Below are positions 1 through 7,110 of a DNA stretch of 64,000 nucleotides, piece by piece. The notes below the pieces were generated by a model that did not search any database, was not told the DNA's origin, and saw only the letters and a program-made list of their open reading frames with translations. Within the stretch, counting starts at the first letter, position 1, and each line of letters opens with the position of its first letter. A program made the position numbers and the translations under genes. This DNA comes from Chloroflexi bacterium CFX6. GTDB taxonomy: Bacteria > Chloroflexota > Anaerolineae > Anaerolineales > Villigracilaceae. The DNA lies in assembly GCA_030263595.1 (NCBI GenBank), contig SZPG01000008.1, forward strand, positions 1-64,000, read 5' to 3'.

Positions 1-142
1 ACGCGGCGAAGGCGGTGAACGCCGAAAGGAGGATCGTCCCAAGCGGGGGAAACCCTCCCAGCCACAACAGGGCGACGAAGCCGGGCATGGCAAGGTCTAA
101 AACTCCGTGAGTGGTTCGGGAAAGCGCGAAGAAACGTTTCAT
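1..142 (-). CDS. UbiA-like prenyltransferase, N-terminal fragment
   Basis: Only the first 47 codons lie in the window; the gene runs off the left edge. The start is the ATG whose complement is at 140-142. The peptide opens MKRFFALSRTTHGVLDLAMP and continues into a hydrophobic helix. From memory this opening resembles one branch of the UbiA prenyltransferase superfamily, integral membrane enzymes that put isoprenoid chains on small acceptors. It lies downstream of the UbiG-like methyltransferase on the same strand, separated by a dispersed repeat. The diagnostic Asp-rich motifs are outside the window, so the family call rests on the N-terminus and on context. Confidence 0.55.
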   Translation of the reverse strand, partial: MKRFFALSRTTHGVLDLAMPGFVALLWLGGFPPLGTILLSAFTAFAA

Positions 143-163
143 TGAAAATATCTCCAGGGTCTT

Positions 164-273
164 TGTCGTTGCGAGTGAAGCGAAGCAATCCCCTCGTGTA
201 CGGAAGATTGCTTCGCCGCCCCGGTCTCGATACGGGCTTCGTCCTACTCGACCGACGGCGGCTCGCAATGACA
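164..273. repeat. Dispersed palindromic repeat, TCATTGCGAG family, copy 1
   Basis: The ends are inverted (GTCGTTGCGAG at left, CTCGCAATGACA at right), with inner arms GAAGCAATC and GATTGCTTC. It fills most of the spacer between the UbiG-like gene and the UbiA-like gene. Related copies occur at 17556-17650, 28646-28776 and 52909-53017. Confidence 0.8.
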
Positions 274-276
274 GAT

Positions 277-978
277 TTATTTCTTGAAATGCGCCATGTA
301 ATTCACGTCTTCCCTGTCCGCGGCGACCTTCCATTTGCGGGTAAGGGGATTGTACATCAGGCTGGCGAGGCGCACAAATTCCAGCCCCGCCCGGCGGTTC
401 CATGCCTTCATCTCGCTCGGGCGGATCAGCTTCGAATAGGTGTGCGTGCCGCGCGGCAGGAGGCGCAAAATGTACTCGCCTCCGACGATGGCAAACAGGA
501 AGGCTTTGGGCGTGCGGTTGATGGTCGAGTAAAAAGCACGTCCGCCGGGCTTCAGGGCTTTGGCGCACGAAGCGACGACCTTCGCCGGTTCGGGGACGTG
601 TTCCAGCATTTCCATGCACGTCACGGCGTCGTAGGTCCCCGCCTCTCTTTCGGCGAGGTCGTGGACGCTTTCGTAGCGATAATCAATTTGCAGACCCTGA
701 TCCTGCGCGTGCTGTCTTGCGACGTGGATGGACGCTTCGGACAAATCCAAGCCTGTCACCTGCCCCCCGGCCTTTGCCAACGCCTCGGAGAGGATCCCGC
801 CGCCGCATCCCACATCCAGGATCTTTGGGTTGGGCGGAAGTTGTTCCATGATGAAATTCGTCCGCAGCGGGTTGATGACGTGCAGTGTGCCCATCTCGCC
901 CTTGAGGTCCCACCAGATATCGGAGACGCGGTCGAACTTTTCGATCTCGTTGTGGTCTGCGTTCTCAAATGATTTCAT
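277..978 (-). CDS. ubiG: UbiG-like SAM-dependent O-methyltransferase
   Basis: A 233-residue class I methyltransferase. The SAM-binding motif I ILDVGCGGG is near residues 53-61, with VTGLDLS about 20 residues later and the post-motif MEMLEHVPEP. The N-terminus (FDRVSDIWWD, then LHVINPLR) is the signature of UbiG, which methylates hydroxyls in ubiquinone synthesis. The C-terminal YSKLIRPSEM and DVNYMAHF also fit UbiG. The start overlaps the end of the upstream cyclase gene by 14 bp, so the two are translationally coupled. Chloroflexota are generally menaquinone users, so in this operon it may methylate another phenol or cyclitol. The family call is strong; the substrate is unknown. Confidence 0.85.
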   Translation of the reverse strand: MKSFENADHNEIEKFDRVSDIWWDLKGEMGTLHVINPLRTNFIMEQLPPNPKILDVGCGGGILSEALAKAGGQVTGLDLSEASIHVARQHAQDQGLQIDYRYESVHDLAEREAGTYDAVTCMEMLEHVPEPAKVVASCAKALKPGGRAFYSTINRTPKAFLFAIVGGEYILRLLPRGTHTYSKLIRPSEMKAWNRRAGLEFVRLASLMYNPLTRKWKVAADREDVNYMAHFKK

Positions 979-2104
979 GTTCGATGTTTATCCTATCTTC
1001 TAAGGTTTTCACAGCGGACTCGATCTCCTCCGCGCGGACGTCGTTGAGAAAGACGCAGCCTCCGATGCCGCGCGGCATGGGGACGCGCTGCAGTCCGTTG
1101 CGGTGGTAGGTGCGCTCCGTCAGCGAAGCCCAGAGCAGGCGCGGGTCGAGGATCGAAGCGTCCAGTTCGAATCCCAGCGCGTCGGTCAGGCGGAAGATGC
1201 GATCCGTCTCTTCGTCGGATAAAAGATTGCGTCCGCGCGCGATCAGCGTGGAAATAAGAATGTCCAGCAGAACCGCCTCGCCGTGGAGGAGATGCGCCTC
1301 GTGCCGCGTCTCCAGGCCGTAACTGAAGGTGTGACCGAAGTCCACCTTGCGCGCCAAATCCTCCTCGAAGAGATTCGGTTCGAGTTCCTCCAGCATCCCC
1401 TCGATGGCGCGGTCGAGGATGACGCCGCCCTGCTCGTCCTGGAAATGCGCCTCCACGCTTTGCGCGCCGTGCGTTTCGAGCATTCGAAACAGGCAGGCGT
1501 CCTTGATGACGGCGAGTTTGATGATCTCGCACACGCCGTTCAGGATGTGGCGGCGCGGCAGGGTCTTGAGGAAGGATTTGTCGAGCAGGACGGTCTGCGG
1601 CGCGTGAAACGCCCCGAGTCGGTTCTTGTTGCCGTTGAAATTGAGACCGGTCTTGATGCCAATGGAGGCGTCCACGTAACCCATCAGCGTGGTTGGGACC
1701 TTGATGTAAGGCACGCCCCGGCGGTGACTTGCGGCGACGTATCCGACCAGGTCCGTCAGCACGCCGCCGCCGATGGCAATGATCGGCTCGTCGCGGCGGT
1801 GGATGGGGAAGGTGTCCAGTTCGCGCGCGAGGGCGAGATAACGGTCGAGGGTCTTGCTTTCCTCGCCGCCGGGAAAGGCGACGATTTTCGCCTCCACGTG
1901 ATGATAGGCAAAATACCCGCGGATCGCGGCGGCGTGATGTTTTTCCACGTTGCTGTCCACCACCACGAAGCGGCGGGCGTCTTCGATGCGCCCGGCGGAA
2001 AGCAACGCCCAGTTCTGCGGGTGGAAGAGGTTCGAAGCGGTGATGACCTCGTATTCGATGGTGTGCCGGTAGGCGACTCGTCGCGCGCTCATTCCATCCC
2101 TCAT
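965..2104 (-). CDS. Sugar-phosphate cyclase, 2-epi-5-epi-valiolone synthase-like
   Basis: About 379 residues of the dehydroquinate synthase superfamily, which binds NAD and a metal and cyclises sugar phosphates. IGGGVLTDLVGYVAA at 111-125, VPYIKVPTTL at 131-140 and KTGLNFNGNKNRLG at 151-164 resemble C7-cyclitol (valiolone-type) synthases more than AroB. Zinc-ligand candidates are the Glu in CEIIKLAVIKD and the His residues in VDFGHTF and LLHGEAV. Valiolone synthases use sedoheptulose 7-phosphate. The chosen ATG overlaps the luxS-like stop (ATGA); an alternative start four codons later (2092) has a better-spaced GAGGG. The downstream ubiG overlaps the stop. It could also be an EboD-type cyclase. 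No separate aroB is visible here, so a shikimate role is not excluded but looks less likely. Confidence 0.8.
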   Translation of the reverse strand: MRDGMSARRVAYRHTIEYEVITASNLFHPQNWALLSAGRIEDARRFVVVDSNVEKHHAAAIRGYFAYHHVEAKIVAFPGGEESKTLDRYLALARELDTFPIHRRDEPIIAIGGGVLTDLVGYVAASHRRGVPYIKVPTTLMGYVDASIGIKTGLNFNGNKNRLGAFHAPQTVLLDKSFLKTLPRRHILNGVCEIIKLAVIKDACLFRMLETHGAQSVEAHFQDEQGGVILDRAIEGMLEELEPNLFEEDLARKVDFGHTFSYGLETRHEAHLLHGEAVLLDILISTLIARGRNLLSDEETDRIFRLTDALGFELDASILDPRLLWASLTERTYHRNGLQRVPMPRGIGGCVFLNDVRAEEIESAVKTLEDRINIEHEII

Positions 2105-2580
2105 ACCACCTGCCGCCAGTTCGCTTTGGCGTCCAGCACCCTTCTGGCGAGCGCCTGCGCCATTTCGAGGCTGTGATTTTTGTAATTGCCGCATTGCGCG
2201 ATGTTGGCATAAGGGACCTCGCCCGCGACCAGGATGTCGTTCAGGATCTTTTCGTACGCGTCCAGGATGGCGTCGGCGCGCCCCTCGTTGAAGAGGATGA
2301 GGTAAAAGCCGGTCTGGCATCCCATGAGGCCGACGGAAATGAAATTCTGCGGCATGTACTTTTGAAACCCCCACAACAGGAAATGTTCGAAGGAGTGCAT
2401 TTCCGTGGAAGAAAGGAAGGTCGAGTTGGGCTGGTTGATGCGCAGGTCCACCGCGTAGACCGCGCCGCCGGTGGGTCCCTTTGTAGCCGCGCGCAATTTG
2501 ACGTGCGGGGCTTTCAACAGGCGATGATCCAATTCCCCAACCGCGCCGGCCTCCCAGCCGAGTTGAGTAACGTCTATCAT
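2101..2580 (-). CDS. luxS: LuxS-like S-ribosylhomocysteine lyase
   Basis: A 159-residue protein, the usual LuxS length. The zinc ligands are all visible: HSFEH (His62, Glu65, His66) and CGNYKNH (Cys130), plus the catalytic Cys88 in GCQTGFYL. LuxS cleaves S-ribosylhomocysteine to homocysteine and the autoinducer-2 precursor. The sequence is divergent outside these motifs. The start at 2580 follows AGGAGAGAGTT; an in-frame start 11 codons upstream lacks a ribosome site. The stop overlaps the start of the cyclase gene. Placement in a methyltransferase-containing operon may mean it recycles SAH-derived products, or that the fold has a new substrate here. Confidence 0.82.
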   Translation of the reverse strand: MIDVTQLGWEAGAVGELDHRLLKAPHVKLRAATKGPTGGAVYAVDLRINQPNSTFLSSTEMHSFEHFLLWGFQKYMPQNFISVGLMGCQTGFYLILFNEGRADAILDAYEKILNDILVAGEVPYANIAQCGNYKNHSLEMAQALARRVLDAKANWRQVV

Positions 2581-2606
2581 AACTCTCTCCTGTAAGTTGT
2601 TGTATC

Positions 2607-2628
2607 GCGACACGCTTCGCAGTGTCGC
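2607..2628. repeat. Small hairpin upstream of the luxS-like gene
   Basis: GCGACAC and GTGTCGC are inverted around GCTTCGCA. It lies 27-48 bp upstream of the luxS-like start, in the 119-bp spacer after the TIM-barrel gene. It could be a leader hairpin or a repeat fragment. Confidence 0.45.
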
Positions 2629-2681
2629 ATATTAAGCGCAAGATTTTGCAGATTAACAATTAAATCGGGCAATCCCCTTTG

Positions 2682-2750
2682 AACCACGGAGACACCGAGT
2701 CACGGAGTTTTAAATTCTTTATCTCTGTGTCTCCGTGTCTCAGTGGTTTT
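2682..2750. repeat. Dispersed palindromic repeat, CACGGAGACAC family, copy 1
   Basis: Inverted arms: GAACCACGGAGACAC at left and GTGTCTCAGTGGTTTT at right, with CACGGAG inside. A second copy is at 13611-13680. It overlaps the 3' end of the TIM-barrel gene and supplies its last residues and stop. Confidence 0.75.
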
Positions 2751-4013
2751 CTCTGGGCTTTTCCGTGCCAAGTTTATTGCTCGATTCAAATGCCTGTAAC
2801 TATCTGCGAGCGCCTTCTCCCACGAGGCGACGTGATGATACAGTTCGACGGAGGCGTAGCCGGAAAAGCCGTTGTCGGTCAGCGCCTTGAAACTTGCGGC
2901 GAAGTCCATCGTCCCTTCGCCGGGGATCTCGTGGAAGTGGACGATGCCGGTCAGCGTGTTCGCCACCATTTTGTCCATCAGCGGTTTGCCGTCCGCATCC
3001 TTCGCGCTGCGCAGGTAAATAACGATGGGACGCGCCCGTTCCAGCACGTCGTAACTCAGCCCCGGCACGGAGATGAGGTAAACGAAGATTTCACTGTCGA
3101 AGGGGGACGCGCCCGCGTACAGGCTGTTGTAATCCACGAAGGCGGGCGGCTTGGAAATGTCTGCCGACCCCAGGATGGATTCGATGCGCTTCCTTTGTCC
3201 TGCATCCGGCATCTCGTCGTGGAAATAGATCGGATGGTCGGGGTCAACCAGAAGATATTCGGCGGTCTCGGGGAAGTAGATCAGGTATTTGGCGAAGTTC
3301 AAATCCATCCTGAGACCGTCCGCCCATTTGACCAGTTTCAAGTTGTACCCCTCCCGCGAATCGGAAACGTGCAGGAATTTGGCGTGCGGAGCGGCTTTCC
3401 CCAGCGCTTCGAGATAATTCTGCTCCGAACAGTAGTTGTGATTCAAATCGAGGTGAAGTTGGAAGCGGGGCGAGCCGATCTCATTGACCAGGCTGATGCC
3501 CTGTTCGAGCGTCTCGATGTACATGCCCGGCTCCGGCTCGATCAGCAGGGTGATGTCCTCGTCGCCGCGCAGTTCCTCCAGGCATTGATGGATGCTGTCC
3601 ACCAGCAGTTCACGCGGGTTGACCGACGGGTTGCTCACGTGCTCGTCGCGGATGAATCCGCTTCCAAACGTGACGAGAGGCACGCCCAGCCTTCGAGCGA
3701 CCCGGATCCCGCGCTTGACCAGATCAATGCGCCGCTTGCGCCCCGCCAGGTCGGGACTCATCAACGACGGTTCGTGCGGACGCTGGGGCGTGAAGAAATG
3801 CGAGGCGGTCGAAACGCAGGCGGCTTTCACCTCGAGCGTATCGAGCCGCTTTTTGACCGCGTCGAGATACTCGTCGGTGATGTCGAACGGATTGAATTGA
3901 TCCCGGTGAAAGGAGAGTTCGATGCCCGGATACCCCGCCTCGTCCACGACCTCGATGGCGCGTATGAAATCCAGGTTCGTCAAGCCGAACGTGCTGTAAC
4001 TGAGTTTGATCAT
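2700..4013 (-). CDS. Sugar phosphate isomerase/epimerase-like TIM-barrel protein
   Basis: A 437-residue protein of the xylose isomerase-like (AP endonuclease 2) TIM-barrel superfamily. It opens MIKLSYSTFGL and has GYPGIELSF in the first repeat. Metal-ligand candidates are the Glu in LLIEPEPG, the Asp/His in LHLDLNHNYC, and the Glu in ASVELYHH. At over 400 residues it is longer than typical members (about 280), with an insertion around residues 215-330. The last 15 or so residues (TTETRRHRDKEFKTP) are encoded by a dispersed repeat and are probably not part of the fold. It is codirectional with the luxS-cyclase-ubiG genes 120 bp downstream and probably belongs to the same pathway. The substrate is unknown. 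Confidence 0.75.
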   Translation of the reverse strand: MIKLSYSTFGLTNLDFIRAIEVVDEAGYPGIELSFHRDQFNPFDITDEYLDAVKKRLDTLEVKAACVSTASHFFTPQRPHEPSLMSPDLAGRKRRIDLVKRGIRVARRLGVPLVTFGSGFIRDEHVSNPSVNPRELLVDSIHQCLEELRGDEDITLLIEPEPGMYIETLEQGISLVNEIGSPRFQLHLDLNHNYCSEQNYLEALGKAAPHAKFLHVSDSREGYNLKLVKWADGLRMDLNFAKYLIYFPETAEYLLVDPDHPIYFHDEMPDAGQRKRIESILGSADISKPPAFVDYNSLYAGASPFDSEIFVYLISVPGLSYDVLERARPIVIYLRSAKDADGKPLMDKMVANTLTGIVHFHEIPGEGTMDFAASFKALTDNGFSGYASVELYHHVASWEKALADSYRHLNRAINLARKSPEKTTETRRHRDKEFKTP

Positions 4014-4425
4014 CTCTGCCGCTCCAAAAATCGAAACCTTTCCGCCGCCGGTGTGGAGAAGCAGCCTCGCGCGAGTCGGAATCCATTCGGGTCGTGTTTT
4101 TCATCGCGTTTGGCGGCTTTCAGGCAAGGATGTTTGCGCCTCCTCCGTTGGCAATTGGCGATTTTACCATGCGGTTGCCGGGATTCTCTTCGACGCCCGG
4201 GGCGTCCCGCATCCTGAATATCTTTCCCTTTGACGTTCCCTTGCAGTGTCAATTTACCTTTTTGCCCTTCGCGGTGGAAAAAGACCTTTTGCAGTGGACT
4301 CATGCGGTTGAAACGGAGGATTCTCCGGTCGCTTCGCTCCCTCGGAATGACATTCATGCGGATGTGGGTAAACGCCGATGCAAATCACGCTTGCCGATTG
4401 ATTCCTCCTGTGTCATAATGAATAT
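4014..4425. other. Divergent intergenic region without a recognisable gene
   Basis: About 410 bp between the minus-strand TIM-barrel gene and the plus-strand membrane protein gene, so it should contain both promoters. A half-copy resembling the TCATTGCGAG repeat (CGCTTCGCTCCCTCGGAATGACA) is at about 4329-4351. Open frames crossing it have no ribosome sites or recognisable protein features. Confidence 0.5.
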
Positions 4426-7110
4426 ATGCACTGCCCACGGTGTAAGCATCCCGACTTCGTCTCGAGTGGGACTTGCCCCAAATGCGGCTTCCATGGGGAT
4501 CCCGATCAGATCGAAGAACTCTCGCGGCTGGAATGGCTTTTGAGGGAAATGGAAACGTGGGTCGGGCTGGGCATCCTCAAACAGACCCCCAAACGACTGC
4601 AAAAACATTACACGACCCGCCGGCAGGAACTCCTGACCGACCTGGGCTTATCCTACCTCCCCTTCACGCCTCGTGAAGCCGGGCAGGCATGGCGCGAACT
4701 TCGCCAGTATGAACTCCTCTTTGCAGAGATCGAAAAATGGCTGGCGAAGGGTTACGTCAAGACCGGCTTTCTCCCGGAATATCACGCCCGGTTGATCCTG
4801 CTGCGCGGTCGCATGGCGGATTATCGTGGTCCCCGGTATCCCGAATCCGATCGCGAAAGGCTGGACGAAATCAACTTCCTGCTGGAAGCCGTCCGGCAAC
4901 TCGAACGACAAAACGAGTTCACGTCATCGGATGCCGGATGGAACGTCGCCACTCCTCTTTCGGCTGAAAAAGCCAGACTGGAAAAGGTCCTTGCTCCCCC
5001 TCCCGAAATAAAGGAGGAAGTCAAAATCAAAACCGCCCCCGCGCAGGCTCAAGCCGCAGTCGCACCGGCAGCCGCACCAAAGCCCGCCGAGCCTCCCGCG
5101 CCGCGCCCGCCATTCAGGGAGTGGTTATGGCGTTCCATCCTCTCGGAGCGCACACTCCAGGCGCTGCTCTTCCTCGGCATCTTCCTGCTCTTCGTGGCGG
5201 GCATCTCCTTCGTCATCTGGGGCTGGGAGGATTTCTCCGCGCCGGTACGGGTGGCGATCCCGTTTGGGTTCACCGCGCTGTTCTTCGGTCTGGGCTGGAT
5301 CGTGCGCACCAGGACCCGCCTCTATCGTTCCGCCATCGCGCTCAGCGCCATCGCCGCGCTTTTGATTCCCATCGATTCCTACACCATCTACGCCAACTAC
5401 GGCTCGCCTCCTCAAGGCTTGCCCGAATTCTGGCTGATCACGTCGCTGGCGTGCCTGATCGCGTACATCCTTGCCGCCCTGCTCATCCAAAGCCGCTTCT
5501 TCGGATACATCACCGGCGCGGCGGCTGGCAGTACGATCCTCTCTCTTCTCGAAGTTTTCACGGACGTATCACAGGATTGGTATTCCGCCGCGTTATCCGC
5601 GCTTGCAGTCGGGATGATCCTTTTGGGGACACGGCTCTCGCGTCTGCCCCGACCCGGACGCTGGCGCGTGTTTTCCGAACCTTTTCGCTACCTGGCGCTT
5701 TGGATTCCCGCCGCGTCGATGCCTCTTTCGCTGGGGCTGCGACTCGTCACGCGCGACGCGTACGATTCCCTGCACTACGCCATGTCGGTGAATTGGTTCC
5801 TCGGCGGATTCATCTTCGCCTGGGGCGCGATCCATCATCGTTCGCGCAGTCTGGGGATTTTATCCGCCATGTCTTTGCCGGTATCCGTGTACATGGCGCA
5901 GGGCGCGCTCTTTTATCACACAGGGATCAACCCCGCCTGGCACGCCTTCGGGCTGGCATGTCTGACCCCGTTGTACTTGTACGCGGGTCACAGGCTCTTA
6001 TCGAACAAAGACGACCCCGTCCTTTCTTCCCACGGACAGACCGCCACGCGCTGGGGCGTTGTGTTGATCGTCGCCGCCGCGCTGCTTTCCCTCACCGACC
6101 TGAGAAGCGGAACCGCCGCGGCGGCGTCTCATACCATCCTGATCGGGAGCGCGACCCTGTTCGCCCTGCTTTGGCAACGACCTCGCTCCCTCTACGCCGC
6201 GTCCCTCTTCTCGTTCACCGCCTCCACCTTTGCAATGACGGAGTTGAACCTGTCGTTGAATCAACTGGGCGTGGGGTGGGCATCTGTGGCAATTCTTCTT
6301 ATTCTTCTCACGCTGAGACTTTCACGTAATCAGGAACAGATCGAGACGAGAAGACCCTATCTCCTTCCGCTCGTCACCTCTGCCTACGTTATCGCCGCGC
6401 TTGCAATCCTGCCCCCCATTTTCATTTATAACGAACACTTGCTTGCCTATGCCCTCGGCAACTGGATCGCCCTCTCGATATGGGGGGCGCATCTGTCCCA
6501 TCGCGGACAGCCCGGCTTTATCCCCATTCTCCAGACTGAATCAGGGAGACTGCGTTTCTTCAAACGCTTATCGAACACGGGGGCGATCTATCATTGGTTC
6601 ACGACATTGCCCCTTCCCTTCTGGGTGTGGATCGTCACGGAGAACAATGAATTCCCCAAACACATCCTGCCTTTGCTATTGGTCGCGCTCGCGTGGATCA
6701 TGGTCTTTGTCAGTTACTGGTTGAAGTTTACGAATAAAGCCTGCCGCCTCCCCTGGCGATTGACCGGACTGGCGGTCAGCGTTGCTGCGCCGATCGTTGC
6801 ATTCATCAATGCGCCGGATGGATACACCCCGGCGATCACCTGCTGGGGATCGGCATCCTGTATTTCGCCGACACGCTGGCGTCACACGCCTCTGCGGAGT
6901 TCTGCCCGGCCGGACTTGTCACCGCCTGGGGATTGTGGCTCATCCTCGACCGCGCGCGGGTGGATGGCGAAGTCGTCACGTTTGCGTTATGCCTCCTGGC
7001 GGCGATCTATTTCCTTGCGGGACTCGAAGCGGAACGCAGAAAGATTCCTATCGCGACTTACAAATTTCTGGCGCCCTTGTATCACACCGCGCACATCGTC
7101 TCCGTCGTGA
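4426..7110 (+). CDS. Giant zinc-ribbon multi-pass membrane protein, N-terminal part (frameshifted)
   Basis: Starts with a zinc ribbon (CPRC at 3-6, CPKC at 18-21), then a helical cytosolic region to about 170, an Ala/Pro-rich linker (about 195-225), and then one hydrophobic helix after another. The plausible protein stops near base 6840 (residue 805). Beyond that the frame gives Arg/Ser-rich sequence, while a different frame continues the membrane protein. One base appears to be missing around 6840-6841. With the next entry the intact product would be about 1955 residues with several dozen membrane segments. It recalls the large zinc-ribbon membrane proteins of Actinobacteria and Chloroflexota (SCO7613-like), of unknown function. 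Confidence 0.7.
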   Translation: MHCPRCKHPDFVSSGTCPKCGFHGDPDQIEELSRLEWLLREMETWVGLGILKQTPKRLQKHYTTRRQELLTDLGLSYLPFTPREAGQAWRELRQYELLFAEIEKWLAKGYVKTGFLPEYHARLILLRGRMADYRGPRYPESDRERLDEINFLLEAVRQLERQNEFTSSDAGWNVATPLSAEKARLEKVLAPPPEIKEEVKIKTAPAQAQAAVAPAAAPKPAEPPAPRPPFREWLWRSILSERTLQALLFLGIFLLFVAGISFVIWGWEDFSAPVRVAIPFGFTALFFGLGWIVRTRTRLYRSAIALSAIAALLIPIDSYTIYANYGSPPQGLPEFWLITSLACLIAYILAALLIQSRFFGYITGAAAGSTILSLLEVFTDVSQDWYSAALSALAVGMILLGTRLSRLPRPGRWRVFSEPFRYLALWIPAASMPLSLGLRLVTRDAYDSLHYAMSVNWFLGGFIFAWGAIHHRSRSLGILSAMSLPVSVYMAQGALFYHTGINPAWHAFGLACLTPLYLYAGHRLLSNKDDPVLSSHGQTATRWGVVLIVAAALLSLTDLRSGTAAAASHTILIGSATLFALLWQRPRSLYAASLFSFTASTFAMTELNLSLNQLGVGWASVAILLILLTLRLSRNQEQIETRRPYLLPLVTSAYVIAALAILPPIFIYNEHLLAYALGNWIALSIWGAHLSHRGQPGFIPILQTESGRLRFFKRLSNTGAIYHWFTTLPLPFWVWIVTENNEFPKHILPLLLVALAWIMVFVSYWLKFTNKACRLPWRLTGLAVSVAAPIVAFINAPDGYTPAITCWGSASCISPTRWRHTPLRSSARPDLSPPGDCGSSSTARGWMAKSSRLRYASWRRSISLRDSKRNAERFLSRLTNFWRPCITPRTSSPS

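Noticed and set aside
142-972. Long plus-strand open frame opposite the UbiG-like gene
   Set aside because: It is the antisense of a clear methyltransferase, has no ribosome site and no recognisable features.
965-2659. Extended 564-residue reading of the cyclase gene through luxS
   Set aside because: The extra N-terminus overlaps the luxS-like gene in another frame and has no protein-like character; the ATGA overlap gives a better start.
2679-4217. Long plus-strand open frame opposite the TIM-barrel gene
   Set aside because: Shadow of the real gene; high-GC codon bias leaves long antisense frames open throughout this window.
4318-4355. Full copy of the TCATTGCGAG repeat
   Set aside because: Only one arm is recognisable, so it is noted as a fragment in the spacer entry.
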